DNA of 64,000 nt from Methanobacteriota archaeon (GCA_023399215.1 JAEWQJ010000024.1:7940-71939); one strand, 5' to 3'. Numbered from the stretch's first letter, positions 34,434 through 44,274 are shown. The notes: generated from the letters alone by a model not told the origin. Made by a program: numbers and translations.

Positions 34434-36548
34434 ATGAGAAGCGGCAATAGGATTTCTGGTATTGATATTATTGGAAACGTACAGTGGGGAACACATTTCT
34501 GCCAGTTCTACAGGACAAAAGAAGATTTGATGGATATACTTGTTCCTTATTTCAAAGCAGGACTTGAAGATAATGAGTATTGTTTATGGGCCATATCAGA
34601 ACCTGTAGATGAAGAAGAAGCAAAAGAAGCCTTAAAAGTGGCTATTCCTGATATTGGCGCTTATTTAGAAAACGGGCAAATCGATATTGTTCCCTATCCT
34701 TACTGGCATGTAGAAGAAGATGTTTTAGATCCACAAACAGTATTAAACTACTTGACTGAAAAAACCAGTAAGGCTCTCGCCAGTGGATACGATGGTTTGA
34801 GGTATAGTGGAAACAGTTTTTCTGGTCACGAAAAATCACTGGACTCTGCTATAGGCAAGTATTCGATGATGGTTCTTTGCACTTATCCAATTGACAAATA
34901 CAGCCCAGTTGAAATTCTGGACATTATCGCAAATCACCAGTTTGCTTTAACTAAAAAAGAAGATAAGTGGGAGCAGATAGAATATTCCTGTCAGAAAAAT
35001 AATAAGGAATGTAAGCAGGTTGAGGACGCGCTGAGTGCGAGTGAAGAGCGGTTTCGTACTCTGGTGACGGCAAGTTCAGAAATGGTATATCGTGTGAGCC
35101 CGGACTGGAGCGAGATGCGTTATCTTTATGGTCGAGGTTTTCTTGTCAATACGGAAAGCCCAAATCGTAACTGGCTTCAGGAATATGTTCCTCCGGAAGA
35201 TCAAACGCATGTAATGGCTGTTATCAATGAAGCTATTCGGACAAAGAGCACTTACGAACTGGAGCACAGGGTCCGGCTAGCAGACGGCAGTCTGGGATGG
35301 ATTTTTTCGCGTGCGGTTCCAATGCTGAATGCAAATGGCGAAATTGTTGAATGGTTTGGTACCGCCAGTGATATCACAGAGAGCAAAAAAGTGGAAGCTA
35401 AACTGAAGGACACACTCGACAATTTAGATAAACTTGTTAAAGAACGTACAGTAGAACTTCAGAATGCTTATGATTCATTGAAAAAGAGTGAAAAAAGTCT
35501 TGCAGAAGCTCAAGAAATAGCTCATCTTGGAAACTGGGAACTGGACTTTGCAAGCAATGAATTTCGTTGGTCTGACGAAATGTATCGTATATTTGGACTT
35601 AAGCCGCAAGAGCTGAAAGTAAGTTACGATATCTTCTTAAGCTACGTACATCCGGATGATCAAAATTGTATAGATAATGCCGCTAAAGAAGCATTAAACG
35701 GAAAGCCTGCTGATATTAATTTCAGAATTATTCTAGCAAATGGAGACGAACGCATAGTTCATGCGAAATCTGAAGTTGCTTTCGATGAGAAAAATAATCC
35801 TGTGAGGGTCAGAGGGACAACTCAAGATATAACAGAGCATAAAAAGGCAGAAGAAGCTCTTGCAAAGGTAGAACAAATACGCATAAAGGAAATTCACCAC
35901 AGGATTAAGAATAATCTGCAGGTAATCTCATCCTTACTCGACCTTCAATCAGAAACATTTTTTAACCGTGAGATTTGTAAAACTCAGGAAGTTGTTGAGG
36001 CTTTTAAGGAAAGTCAGGATCGTGTAGCTTCAATGGCTCTTATTCACGAAGAGCTGTATAAAGGAGATAATATCGATACCCTTGACTTTGCAGCTTATCT
36101 AAATAACTTGACTGAAGACCTTTTCAATTCATATGACCTTGGAAATAAAAGTATCAGGTTGAAGTTGAACCTTGACCAGATATATCTTGGCATGGATACT
36201 GCAATCCCTCTTGGAATTATTGTAAATGAGCTAGTTACAAATTCTTTTAAGCATGCTTTTCCTGCAGGAAGGAAAGGAGAAATCCAGGTGAATCTTCGCA
36301 GAAATGAAACTTCTGCTGCTCAGAGTGCGATGTCCAGTCCAGATGAAGGTTGCAAAGATAGCTTCAGTTACATATTAGAAGTATCGGATAATGGAAAAGG
36401 AATTTCAAAAGTGATAGCCACTAAGAGTTCAAATTCCCTTGGGCTCCAGCTAGTAAACATTCTTGTTGAACAAATAGACGGCTGTTTAGAAATTAAAAGT
36501 GATACAGGTACGCAATTCACTATATGGTTTAACAATGTAGGAATATAA
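34434..36548 (+). CDS. MEDS/PAS sensor histidine kinase
   Basis: The 704-residue cytoplasmic kinase begins with a MEDS domain (GNVQWGTHFCQFYRTKEDLM), a sensory domain first noted in methanogens and methylotrophs. Two PAS/PAC units follow, at about residues 200-325 and 355-470, separated by a short coiled coil. Next comes a HisKA_2-type dimerisation region with the phospho-histidine in IKEIHHRIKNNLQV near residue 488. An HATPase domain follows, with N box IIVNELVTNSFKHAFPAG and G1 box VSDNGKGI. There are no membrane helices. No response regulator is adjacent, so its output is unknown. Sensing of a small soluble ligand or redox state is inferred from the MEDS and PAS domains. Confidence 0.88.
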   Translation: MRSGNRISGIDIIGNVQWGTHFCQFYRTKEDLMDILVPYFKAGLEDNEYCLWAISEPVDEEEAKEALKVAIPDIGAYLENGQIDIVPYPYWHVEEDVLDPQTVLNYLTEKTSKALASGYDGLRYSGNSFSGHEKSLDSAIGKYSMMVLCTYPIDKYSPVEILDIIANHQFALTKKEDKWEQIEYSCQKNNKECKQVEDALSASEERFRTLVTASSEMVYRVSPDWSEMRYLYGRGFLVNTESPNRNWLQEYVPPEDQTHVMAVINEAIRTKSTYELEHRVRLADGSLGWIFSRAVPMLNANGEIVEWFGTASDITESKKVEAKLKDTLDNLDKLVKERTVELQNAYDSLKKSEKSLAEAQEIAHLGNWELDFASNEFRWSDEMYRIFGLKPQELKVSYDIFLSYVHPDDQNCIDNAAKEALNGKPADINFRIILANGDERIVHAKSEVAFDEKNNPVRVRGTTQDITEHKKAEEALAKVEQIRIKEIHHRIKNNLQVISSLLDLQSETFFNREICKTQEVVEAFKESQDRVASMALIHEELYKGDNIDTLDFAAYLNNLTEDLFNSYDLGNKSIRLKLNLDQIYLGMDTAIPLGIIVNELVTNSFKHAFPAGRKGEIQVNLRRNETSAAQSAMSSPDEGCKDSFSYILEVSDNGKGISKVIATKSSNSLGLQLVNILVEQIDGCLEIKSDTGTQFTIWFNNVGI

Positions 36549-37228
36549 AACCACGATTTTCATCTAACAAAGACAGTTTTTTAATAGCCAGCAACTTTGC
36601 TTGCAGGCATCAGTGCTCTCATTATCAACTGCCTGACTAAAAGATTAATGATCATAAATGAGATTGATAAAACTAACTGACCCATCAGACTTTTAAGTTC
36701 CTTCAACTCTCTTCAGCTACTTTTTAGTAATTTTTCGTGGATCTCTTTATTGAAATCCGGCAAGCTAATTTTAAATTTTGTAATAATCCCTTCATCAATT
36801 ATTTTCCATTTACAGATGAACTTGTTTTGGAATGCTAATTATTCATATTTTTGACGATAAGTCGTAACCTCATTTGGTTCAATTGAACTCGATTTCTTCT
36901 AGATATTTCTTCTAGACATCACATCCAAACCCACTGAGACATATAGTTAATTATTATAATGTTTTGCGTTAACTGTTATTCAGGAACTCACATTTGTTAT
37001 CGAGCGTAGCTTTTTTTGAATTTATTTGAGGTTCTATAAATTTTACCTTTGTGCTGTTACAATAGAAACTTCTTTGTTTCCAAATATTTCTGGTCGACAA
37101 AGCCAACTTATTTTATAACTATAAATTTAAATTTATATATATAAAAACTAAAAGAAAAAGTTTAACTATAATATACAAAAGTTGGTAAATGAAATTAAAT
37201 TTTTGATTTTAAAAATTAGAGGTGGGTA
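36549..37228. other. Intergenic region
   Basis: This AT-rich stretch has no supported gene. TATA-like runs at about 37130-37145 (AATTTATATATATAAAAAC) are about 85 bp upstream of the PKD protein start and are a plausible promoter for it. Confidence 0.45.
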
Positions 37229-39175
37229 ATGATGGATAAAACAAAGACTTTTTGTAAGGCAAGTTTAGTTTCAATAGCTCTAGTCTTGCTTTTGGTTTCA
37301 TCTGCAGCATTAGCAGCTACTGAGAATGATACCGGAAACGCCACTATAAAAGACGATTACGTTTCGTCTACAGCGTTGGCATCTGTTGAAGAACATCTTC
37401 AGAATGTCACGGAACCGAGCATTGACCAGTCGAATAGCACACAAGCACTAACTAGTACTGTGCCAAAGGTCATTGAAACACGAATCACCACAAGCAAAAC
37501 AGCGCGATCTCCTGCTATCTATGGAGATCGAATTGTGTGGGAAGATTGGCGCAATAGGAATAATGACATTGTGAACGACATTTATATGTACGATATCGGT
37601 ACTAAGAAAGAGACTAGGATCAGTACTAGTGGAAGAGAATCCATGCCTGCAATCCATAAAAACAGGATTGTATGGGCGGATACCTGGAGTGAAATGAGGG
37701 AGGATACCTGGAGTGAAAAATCCGATATTTATATGTATGATATCTCCACTAAAAAGCAAACTCAGATTACTACTAGTGGAACTGCGTACAATCCTAAAGT
37801 CTACGATAACATTATTGTGTGGCAGGATTCGACTTCTGCATATAAATATGGAAATATATGGATGTATGATCTTTCTTCCAAGAAGAAGACTCAGATTACC
37901 AAAAATGGATCCGCAGAAATGCCTGATATATATGAGAACAGGATAGTTTGGCAGGACTCCCGCAATACCAATGAAGGAGAATGGTACTCTGACATTTACA
38001 TGTACGATCTCTCTAATAAGAAGGAAACTAAGATCAGCACTAGCCGAAGAGCATCTGAGCCTGCTATCAATGGGAATAAGGTCGTTTGGTTGGATGGTAG
38101 CATTAATGATATAGATCCTAATTATGCCTGTCCCGCAGAAGTTGGTGTGTACGATCTTTCCACTGGTAAGGAGACTTCGATCCCGTTATCTGTATGTGAA
38201 GTAGCTATCTATGGTGATAAGATAGTAGGGACGTGGTGGAACGATGGTGAAGGAACCAGCCATATCTCGATGTATGATCTCTCCAATAATACTGAAACCT
38301 TGATTGTTGACGGTCCACATACGGTATCCCCTGCAATCTATGGAAACCGTATAGTATGGGCGGATACTCGTGAAGAAGAGATCGGCACGGCTGATGATAT
38401 TTATATGGGGACGCTTGTTTACTCTCCAGTTACTGCTTTTTCTGCCTCTCCAATCTCAGGAAAAGCTCCACTTAAAGTGCAGTTCACTGACAAAAGCACA
38501 GGAACTCCGACAAAGTGGAAGTGGAGTTTTGGGGACGGGAAGTATTCAACCCAGAAAAACCCTGCATATACGTATAGCAAGGCAGGAAAGTATACAGTCA
38601 GTTTAACAGTGAAGAATGCAGCTGGAACAAGTACGAAAACAATAAAGAATTATATAACAGTGACAGGACCTGCACAAAAACCGGTTGCTGCATTCTCTGC
38701 ATCTCCTACTTCAGGAAAAACACCATTAAACGTTAAATTTACTGATACAAGCACTGGCTCCCCAACTTCCTGGTTCTGGAACTTTGGAGACGGGTCAAAG
38801 TCATACCTCCAGAATCCAACTCACAAATATTCAAAGGCAGGAATATACACGGTTAGCTTAAAAGCAAAGAATGCTAAAGGCAGTAATACGGTAACAAAAA
38901 CGAATTATATAACAGTAGTAGCAAAACCTGTTGCTGCTTTTTCAGCCTCTCCGGGGTCAGGAAAGGCTCCACTAAAAGTTCAGTTTACTGACAAAAGTGC
39001 AGGAGTTCCTGCTGCATGGAAATGGAGTTTTGGAGACGGAACTTATTCAACAGCCAAAAATCCTGTACATAAGTATAGTAAAGCAGGAAAGTATACTGTC
39101 AGTTTGAAGGTAAAGAATGCAAAAGGAAGTAACACTAAGACAATGTCAGAGTATATCGTAGTAACCAAAAAATGA
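37229..39175 (+). CDS. Secreted beta-propeller/PKD surface protein
   Basis: The 648-residue protein has a signal peptide (SIALVLLLVSSAALAA). From about residue 65 to 385 it has TolB-like propeller blades, each with IVWxD near one strand and DIYMYDxxTKKET near the next. Three PKD domains follow, at about 393-478, 480-563 and 566-648, with the diagnostic WxFGDG and NPxxxYxKAGxYTVSL motifs. There is no membrane anchor or cell-wall signal at the C-terminus. This layout is common among Methanosarcina surface and adhesion proteins. GAGGTGGG precedes the start. Its role is probably cell-surface or cell-cell contact, from family knowledge. Confidence 0.88.
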   Translation: MMDKTKTFCKASLVSIALVLLLVSSAALAATENDTGNATIKDDYVSSTALASVEEHLQNVTEPSIDQSNSTQALTSTVPKVIETRITTSKTARSPAIYGDRIVWEDWRNRNNDIVNDIYMYDIGTKKETRISTSGRESMPAIHKNRIVWADTWSEMREDTWSEKSDIYMYDISTKKQTQITTSGTAYNPKVYDNIIVWQDSTSAYKYGNIWMYDLSSKKKTQITKNGSAEMPDIYENRIVWQDSRNTNEGEWYSDIYMYDLSNKKETKISTSRRASEPAINGNKVVWLDGSINDIDPNYACPAEVGVYDLSTGKETSIPLSVCEVAIYGDKIVGTWWNDGEGTSHISMYDLSNNTETLIVDGPHTVSPAIYGNRIVWADTREEEIGTADDIYMGTLVYSPVTAFSASPISGKAPLKVQFTDKSTGTPTKWKWSFGDGKYSTQKNPAYTYSKAGKYTVSLTVKNAAGTSTKTIKNYITVTGPAQKPVAAFSASPTSGKTPLNVKFTDTSTGSPTSWFWNFGDGSKSYLQNPTHKYSKAGIYTVSLKAKNAKGSNTVTKTNYITVVAKPVAAFSASPGSGKAPLKVQFTDKSAGVPAAWKWSFGDGTYSTAKNPVHKYSKAGKYTVSLKVKNAKGSNTKTMSEYIVVTKK

Positions 39176-39357
39176 GCAGGTTAAATAAGAAACAGTAAAA
39201 GAGGTCAAATCTAAAAAGGAGTGGGGATTTACTAAATTGTCTTATTCAGGAAACCACTAACTTTATGCAGCTGTGGGCATACATACAAAATTTAATGGAA
39301 CACTTGTGGAAGTCTATAAACTTCGAAATTGGAAAACAAAGATAAAATAGATAAGTT

Positions 39358-39399
39358 GACTCGCTTAGATTCGAACTCAGGACCTCCACTGTGTGAAGG
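39358..39399 (-). pseudogene. Degenerate 3' half of tRNA-Val, copy 1
   Basis: On the plus strand GATTCGAACTCAGGACCTCC and GTGTGAAGG align with the T-arm, variable loop and anticodon region of the intact tRNA-Val at 42898-42971. The acceptor stem is altered and the 5' half is missing; after it come repeats of another kind. Confidence 0.6.
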
Positions 39400-39403
39400 T
39401 AAA

Positions 39404-39510
39404 GCACTACAAACCATATTCTGAGTAAAAAAATACTACGAATCATATTCTGAGTAAAAAACACTACGAACCATGTTCTGAGTAAAACATCACGGATCAT
39501 ACTTTGAGAA
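39404..39510. repeat. Tandem repeat, 4 x about 28 bp
   Basis: The unit ACTACGAACCATATTCTGAG followed by TAAAAA is repeated four times with scattered changes. It starts directly after the tRNA-Val fragment and ends before the pentapeptide-repeat gene. Confidence 0.7.
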
Positions 39511-39568
39511 GTAGAAGATATTTTTACAGAATAGTAATGTTTATTTTAATTTAGAGCAGATTTACTTT

Positions 39569-40246
39569 ATGGGTATACCGGGGAAAACACACCTTAGGAG
39601 AGCTAATCTTATAGGGGCTGACCTTCGAGGAGCAGACTTTCAGGAAGCTGATCTTGTAAAAACTAACCTTGAAGGAGCTGATCTTCGAGGAGCTAACCTT
39701 AAAAAGGCTGACCTTCGAGGAGCCAACCTTTCAGATACTCACCTTCTTGAAGGTAAAGGAGCTAATCTTCAAGAAGCTAACCTTCAAGAGGCTAATCTAC
39801 AGGGAGCTAGCCTTGTAAAAACTAATCTTGAACAGGCTAACCTTGAAAGAGCTAATCTTCAACTGGCTAACCTTCATCTGGCTAATCTTAAAGGAGCTAA
39901 CCTTAAAAAGGCTAACTTTCAGGTAGCTAATCTTGAGGGAGCTCACCTGCAGGGAACTAATCTTGAAGAGGCTGATCTGTATGGAGCTGGCCTGCAGGAA
40001 GCAAATCTTCAAGAAGCTAACCTCAGAGGCGCTAATCTCTATGGGGCAGACCTTCACAAAGCCTATCTTCTGAGAGCTGATCTTGAGGGAGCTAATCTTG
40101 AAGGGGCTAACCTTACTGGAGTTCATGATTTATCCATTGAGCAAGCTTCTAAAGTGAAAACACTTTATAACGCAAAATTAGACGAAGAGATCCTGATTCC
40201 ATTAAAAGAGAAGTATCCTGCCCTTTTTGAAGAGCCCGATAAGTGA
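39569..40246 (+). CDS. Pentapeptide-repeat protein
   Basis: In the 225-residue protein, residues 8-190 or so are tandem A(N/D)LxxA pentapeptides (for example ANLQEANLQEANLQGASL), which fold into a right-handed quadrilateral beta-helix. The C-terminal 40 residues (SIEQASKVKTLYNAKLDEEI, then LKEKYPALFEEPDK) form a helical cap. There is no signal peptide, so it is cytoplasmic. Some family members mimic DNA and bind gyrase, but no such role can be assigned here. A broken copy that retains the same C-terminal cap lies at 42087-42357. Together with nearby tRNA-Val copies this marks an old tandem duplication. Confidence 0.85.
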   Translation: MGIPGKTHLRRANLIGADLRGADFQEADLVKTNLEGADLRGANLKKADLRGANLSDTHLLEGKGANLQEANLQEANLQGASLVKTNLEQANLERANLQLANLHLANLKGANLKKANFQVANLEGAHLQGTNLEEADLYGAGLQEANLQEANLRGANLYGADLHKAYLLRADLEGANLEGANLTGVHDLSIEQASKVKTLYNAKLDEEILIPLKEKYPALFEEPDK

Positions 40247-40450
40247 GTGGATATTACAAGAATTTACACTATTTTGTCTTTGCTCAGGATACTTCTTCAG
40301 GTTTCTGGCTAATAAGAGCGTGTTTGTATCATGCAACTCCTATTCAGTAAACCACTTCAATTCAATCTTAACTTTCTCTTGTATTCATGCAGTAACTCAA
40401 TAATGTAACGACCTTACTGAGCAAAACTTTCCCTTGAATAAGACTTAAAC

Positions 40451-40567
40451 TGTGAACTTAAAGTTACACAACCTGAAACAAAGTCTGACCTAGAAGCAAG
40501 AATCGAAGCATTAGAAAAGAAGTTCAATAATCACTTAGAACCAGAAAAGAAAACTGAAAACGAATAG
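40451..40567 (+). pseudogene. 3' fragment of the small ORF at 42609
   Basis: The fragment reads LKVTQPETKSDLEARIEALE then KKFNNHLEPEKKTENE and a stop, matching VVQPEVKSDLEARIEALEKE at the end of the 42609-42896 gene. The 5' part is missing. As in the intact copy, the tRNA-Val sequence follows immediately. Confidence 0.7.
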
Positions 40568-40644
40568 TGGGCCCGCTGGAATTCGAATCCAGGACCTCCG
40601 CCGTGTGAAGGCTATTTGCCCTCCGATTTAGAAAATGAGCCCAT
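40568..40644 (-). pseudogene. tRNA-Val pseudogene, copy 2
   Basis: The 3' 44 bases (acceptor 3' strand, T-arm, variable loop, 3' part of the anticodon arm, anticodon CAC) are identical to the intact tRNA-Val at 42898-42971. The D-arm and 5' anticodon strand are scrambled. A trace of the 5' acceptor strand remains as GGGCTCA at the end. It cannot form a working D-arm. Confidence 0.75.
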
Positions 40645-40726
40645 ATCTGTCAGTTCTGGACCGGCACAAACGAAGAAGATCATCCTGGATAGGAAAGCGC
40701 ATCCATGTACCTTGGATAGATATACT

Positions 40727-41053
40727 ATGAGCTTATCCCAAAACCCAAATTCTTCGATTGAAACTTATATGGGCTGATGCTGGTTATTCAGGCAAATCGA
40801 TTGGGTCAATTCAGTTTGCGGTTGGATTTTGGAAATACTAAGACGTAGAGATGATGTTAAGGGATTTCAAGTTCTGCATCGAAGATGGGCAGTAGAGCGT
40901 ACATTTGGATGGCTAGGTAGATATTGACGTTTGAGTAAGGATTATGAAGGATTGACTGAATCAATTCAAGCATTCAAATATGTGGCGATGATACACCTAA
41001 TGATTAGAAGATTGGATAAGATAAATCTTAAGCAAATGAGAAAAATCTGATTT
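40727..41053 (+). pseudogene. IS5-family transposase remnant
   Basis: The stretch begins with the IS-end-like GAGCTTATCCCAAAACCC. It encodes, across frame breaks, ADAGYSGKSIGSIQF, then RRDDVKGFQVLHRRWAVERT and FGWLGRY, an internal stop, then RLSKDYEGLTESIQAF. These are the C-terminal DDE signatures of IS5-type transposases (DAGYxGK and RWxVERTFxWL). The N-terminal half is absent. Confidence 0.7.
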
Positions 41054-41256
41054 TAAGATAGTCTCTTAGCACCCGTAGTCTTAATATTACCATATACAGA
41101 ACTTGAGTTTTATTAGAAATATTTATTTGTAATAAATTTATAATAATATTAGTCTACTATATACTAAACTTGAGTTTTTTTAGAAATATTATTTAAAACA
41201 ATGCAGATCTATCTCAAATACTTTGCAAAGTAGCTTTTGAAATTTAGAGGTGAACT

Positions 41257-41871
41257 ATGGGAGATGAGGGTGATAAATCTTTCTGGGTTACATTACCAGG
41301 CATTCTTACAGGAATTGCTGCAATAATAACTGCCATAGGTGGAATTTTATTAGCTCTTCATGCAATTGGTTATTTCGATGGTTCTGATAACCCTACTCAA
41401 GTAAATCCGCCCTCAGTAACTCCGACACCGGAGTCCACTCCAACTCCCACCCAAGAGTCAGAAACCGAACCTACGCCAACACCAACAGTGGCGTCAACAC
41501 AGGCAGAAATAAACATCACCTATCCCCCAGATTCTTCAAAAGTCCAAATGGAGGAGACCATAAAAGGAACTGCAGCAAATATTCCAGAAGGACAACAACT
41601 TTGGATTGTAACTCGCTGGTATGATAACTATTATCCACAAAATTATGTGGATATTCAAAGTGACGGAAGTTGGGAGCTTCCGGTTCAGATAGGTGAGGGG
41701 GACAGTCATGGAGATTACTATGACATAATGGCTGTATTGGCTGATAAAAATGCCCAAAACGAGTTCAATAACTATTTAAATACGTTTGAGAAGACGGGAG
41801 TATTTCCTGAAATGAGGAAGCTTCCAGATGGATCTATGGTAAAGGTCAAAGTTACGGTAGTAAGAGTATAA
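41257..41871 (+). CDS. Membrane-anchored protein of unknown function
   Basis: The 204-residue protein has one N-terminal helix (GILTGIAAIITAIGGILLAL), a Thr/Pro/Glu linker (residues 45-82), and an outer domain of about 120 residues starting INITYPPDSSKVQMEETIKG, with QLWIVTRWYDNYYPQ and WELPVQIGEG. The pattern of an Ig-like sandwich with a YPPDGSxV start is common in secreted proteins, but I do not recognise a specific family. AGAGGTGAACT precedes the ATG. It sits between the two halves of the tRNA-Val tandem duplication and follows IS debris, so it was possibly inserted with it. Confidence 0.65.
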   Translation: MGDEGDKSFWVTLPGILTGIAAIITAIGGILLALHAIGYFDGSDNPTQVNPPSVTPTPESTPTPTQESETEPTPTPTVASTQAEINITYPPDSSKVQMEETIKGTAANIPEGQQLWIVTRWYDNYYPQNYVDIQSDGSWELPVQIGEGDSHGDYYDIMAVLADKNAQNEFNNYLNTFEKTGVFPEMRKLPDGSMVKVKVTVVRV

Positions 41872-42086
41872 CTCAACGAATAATTTCAGCGTCAATTTCC
41901 AAGGTTGTGTTGCAAAAAGTTTATTTTCCAATATCTTTGAAACTCTGGTATAAATCCTTTACATTCTGTCATAATTCCTACTTGCTCCCAAAAATTAGAC
42001 TTTCCCGAAAACAGGGGTTGTAAAAGCTTCACGCTCAATGATTAATCACTAGATTTTGAAACAGAGTCCTTTGTAGAGCTACCCTT

Positions 42087-42357
42087 ATGAATTCCAATTT
42101 AATAGGTGCTTCTTTTCATATGGCTAATCTTGAAGGGGCTTATCTTTGTATGGCTCATCTTCAATAGGCTCATCTTCATTGGGCTAATCTTAAGGGAGCG
42201 AATCTTGATTGAGGGAGCTGATCTTGAAGGAGTTGAGAACTTAACAATTAACCAGCTTTCTAAAGTAAAAACACTTTATAATGCAACATTAGATGAAGAT
42301 CTTCTTGTAGCATTAAAAGAGAAGTGTCCTACTCTTTTTGAAAAACCTGATGAATGA
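42087..42357 (+). pseudogene. Broken pentapeptide-repeat gene
   Basis: The frame from ATG 42087 reads MNSNLIGASFHMANLEGAYL and meets UAG after 26 codons. It continues with more pentapeptides to UGA, then a frameshift leads into GADLEGVENLTINQLSKVKT and the helical cap ending LFEKPDE. The cap matches the intact gene at 39569-40246. UAG could be pyrrolysine in this organism, but the following UGA and shift make a working protein unlikely. Confidence 0.75.
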
Positions 42358-42608
42358 TTGGATATTATCAGAACTTCCACTATTGTTTCTTTGAACCAGG
42401 TGCTTCTAAAGATTTTGGATTGAGGAATGGTAAACTATTATCTAGATAACTTTTTCATCGAAATCTCTTAGGCTACGGTTTTGCAGAAAAAGTTTGATGA
42501 GATTTTAAGGGGCGCATTAGAGCTATCCTTACTCTTCTTCTACATGATAAAAATAGAAAGTTATATAACTATTTTATAACTACCATTTGGTATTGTTGAG
42601 GTCAAAAA

Positions 42609-42896
42609 ATGAAGCCGTTAGGAAAATCTAAGGTTATAAAACATAAGGCAAAACCCAATATTTCATATCCTTTAGTAAGGCTGCCACAATCGGAAGTAAA
42701 TATTGCTGGAGAAACTGCACACATTTTCAAAACAGAGTACAATAGCAAGCCCGTTTATGTGATTTCTTTGGATGAAGAGTTTGATGGCAACATAGAAGTT
42801 GTGCAACCAGAAGTAAAATCTGATCTTGAAGCAAGAATCGAAGCATTAGAAAAAGAAGTTTATAAAACCTCTAAATCAAAAAACAAGAATTATTAA
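42609..42896 (+). CDS. Small protein of unknown function next to tRNA-Val
   Basis: The 95-residue protein is basic at the start (MKPLGKSKVIKHKAKPNISY), has a compact middle (AGETAHIFKTEYNSKPVYVIS) and a C-terminal coiled helix (SDLEARIEALEKEVYK). No family is recognised. GAGGT six bases before the ATG supports translation. A 3' fragment of the same gene sits at 40451-40567, also directly before a tRNA-Val copy. The compact middle could be a small antitoxin- or SSV-type fold, but I cannot support either. Confidence 0.6.
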   Translation: MKPLGKSKVIKHKAKPNISYPLVRLPQSEVNIAGETAHIFKTEYNSKPVYVISLDEEFDGNIEVVQPEVKSDLEARIEALEKEVYKTSKSKNKNY

Positions 42897-42897
42897 G

Positions 42898-42971
42898 TGG
42901 GCCCGCTGGAATTCGAATCCAGGACCTCCGCCGTGTGAAGGCGACGTCATAACCGTCTAGACCACGAGCCC
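42898..42971 (-). tRNA. tRNA-Val (anticodon CAC)
   Basis: On the minus strand the acceptor GGGCTCG pairs with CGGGCCC. The D-arm has the conserved AGACGG-type loop, the anticodon arm TCGCC/GGCGG holds the loop TTCACAC (anticodon CAC, reading GUG), and the T-arm CTGGA/TCCAG holds TTCGAAT. A73 is encoded at 42898 and CCA is not encoded. Partial copies lie at 39358-39399 and 40568-40644. Confidence 0.93.
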
Positions 42972-43287
42972 ATGTTGTTTTTGAAATCTAAAAAGGAATA
43001 AGCACCATAAAATAGAACTTCTTATGTATAAGCTTATCGCTTGTTAACGATGATAAGGGCTGCCCCGACGCGTTATGAAATAATTATTATATTTTACTTG
43101 GTCTGGATTTCAGTTTTTTTTGGTCACTTTATCAAGCCCTTTTCAGCCTTTTATCACTCTGCTGATACTTTATATAGAGAGTGAAATCCTTAGTTGCTCT
43201 GCAGGAGATTTTTAATTACATAACCAATAAATTAAATAAGTAATAACTGTAAATAACTCTAAAAACTAATTTCATTGTAGGGTTGAA
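42972..43287. other. Intergenic region
   Basis: I see no gene. It contains the minus-strand upstream sequence of tRNA-Val, and AT-rich sequence with TATATAG at about 43170 that may serve the prepilin peptidase gene. Confidence 0.4.
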
Positions 43288-44052
43288 ATGATAGAAATCC
43301 TTAAAATCCTCTTCAGCATGCCCTTTTTACTGTACTCGTGTTATTCTGACCTTAACTCCCGCAGGGTCTCAAATAAGGTATGGAAATACATGCTTGCATC
43401 GGGTTCAGGGTTTGTTTTTTATGAAATTCTTACAGATGGACTTTCCTACCTCATACCTCTTCTTTTATCAGGAGTTCTTGTTTTTACGGTCGTCTATCTC
43501 CTTTTCCAGTTTGGGGCTTTTGGAGGTGGGGATGCAAAGGGGTTGATCGTGCTTTCCATCCTTTTTCCTTCTTATCCGGTGTTTAGCTTTTCAGAAAAAA
43601 TATATCCTCTGTTAGGGGTTCCGCCGATAGGGCTTTTCACTTTTACGGTCCTGGGAAATGCCCTCCTGGTGACAACACTTGTTCCTCTCGGGATGTTCGG
43701 CTATAATCTCCTTCATTTTTCGCCTGAGATGATCAAAAATCCGCTTTACATGTTTATAGGATACAGGACAGAGATTTCTTCCCTGAAGTACAAGAAGCAC
43801 CTTAGTCTGCTTGAAAAATTTGAGTTTGATGAAAGTGGAAGCCTCAAAAAAAAATTCGCTCGTGCAGGCCTCAACTTCGATGCGGACCAAAAACCGGAAC
43901 TTGAGGAGTATCTGAAAAAAGGTTTGATTGAGAAAGATATCTGGGTTACTCCAGGCCTGCCTTTCATGCTTTCAATTACAGCGGGCTTTATTACCGCTGT
44001 CGTTTTAGGAGATTTGATCTTTTATACGGTCATGCACCTCATTGTAAATTAA
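43288..44052 (+). CDS. Archaeal prepilin/preflagellin peptidase (A24)
   Basis: The 254-residue membrane aspartic protease has the first catalytic aspartate in YSDLNSRRVSNKVW near residue 21 and the second in the GxGD motif FGGGDAKG near residue 78. Both are in cytosolic loops between hydrophobic helices. A longer-than-usual polar region (about residues 155-215) precedes the last helices. It would process class III signal peptides of pilins such as the one encoded at 3228. It is monocistronic here. Confidence 0.85.
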   Translation: MIEILKILFSMPFLLYSCYSDLNSRRVSNKVWKYMLASGSGFVFYEILTDGLSYLIPLLLSGVLVFTVVYLLFQFGAFGGGDAKGLIVLSILFPSYPVFSFSEKIYPLLGVPPIGLFTFTVLGNALLVTTLVPLGMFGYNLLHFSPEMIKNPLYMFIGYRTEISSLKYKKHLSLLEKFEFDESGSLKKKFARAGLNFDADQKPELEEYLKKGLIEKDIWVTPGLPFMLSITAGFITAVVLGDLIFYTVMHLIVN

Positions 44053-44274
44053 ACTTCATGGTGTATTTTGATAAAATTGAAAACTTTGATGTTTTGAAAA
44101 CACATATTATTGAGTAAGTGGTAATCTGGTAGACATTTCTATCCCGCTCGGTTCTTGTTTAATCGAGGTGGTAAAGAAAATAATCCCTTGAGAGAGGAAT
44201 TATTTTTTACACCTGGATATCTAACTCTTCACAAAGTGTCTTGTGATAAAGGATGGTCAAACTTTGGAATAAAA

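Noticed and set aside
39569..40246. Calling the pentapeptide protein a gyrase inhibitor (Qnr/MfpA)
   Set aside because: It has only the repeat fold in common, no Qnr-type loops or dimer interface can be recognised, and the cap is different.
42087..42357. UAG in the pentapeptide copy as a pyrrolysine codon
   Set aside because: A UGA and a frameshift follow within a few codons, so the gene is broken whatever UAG means.
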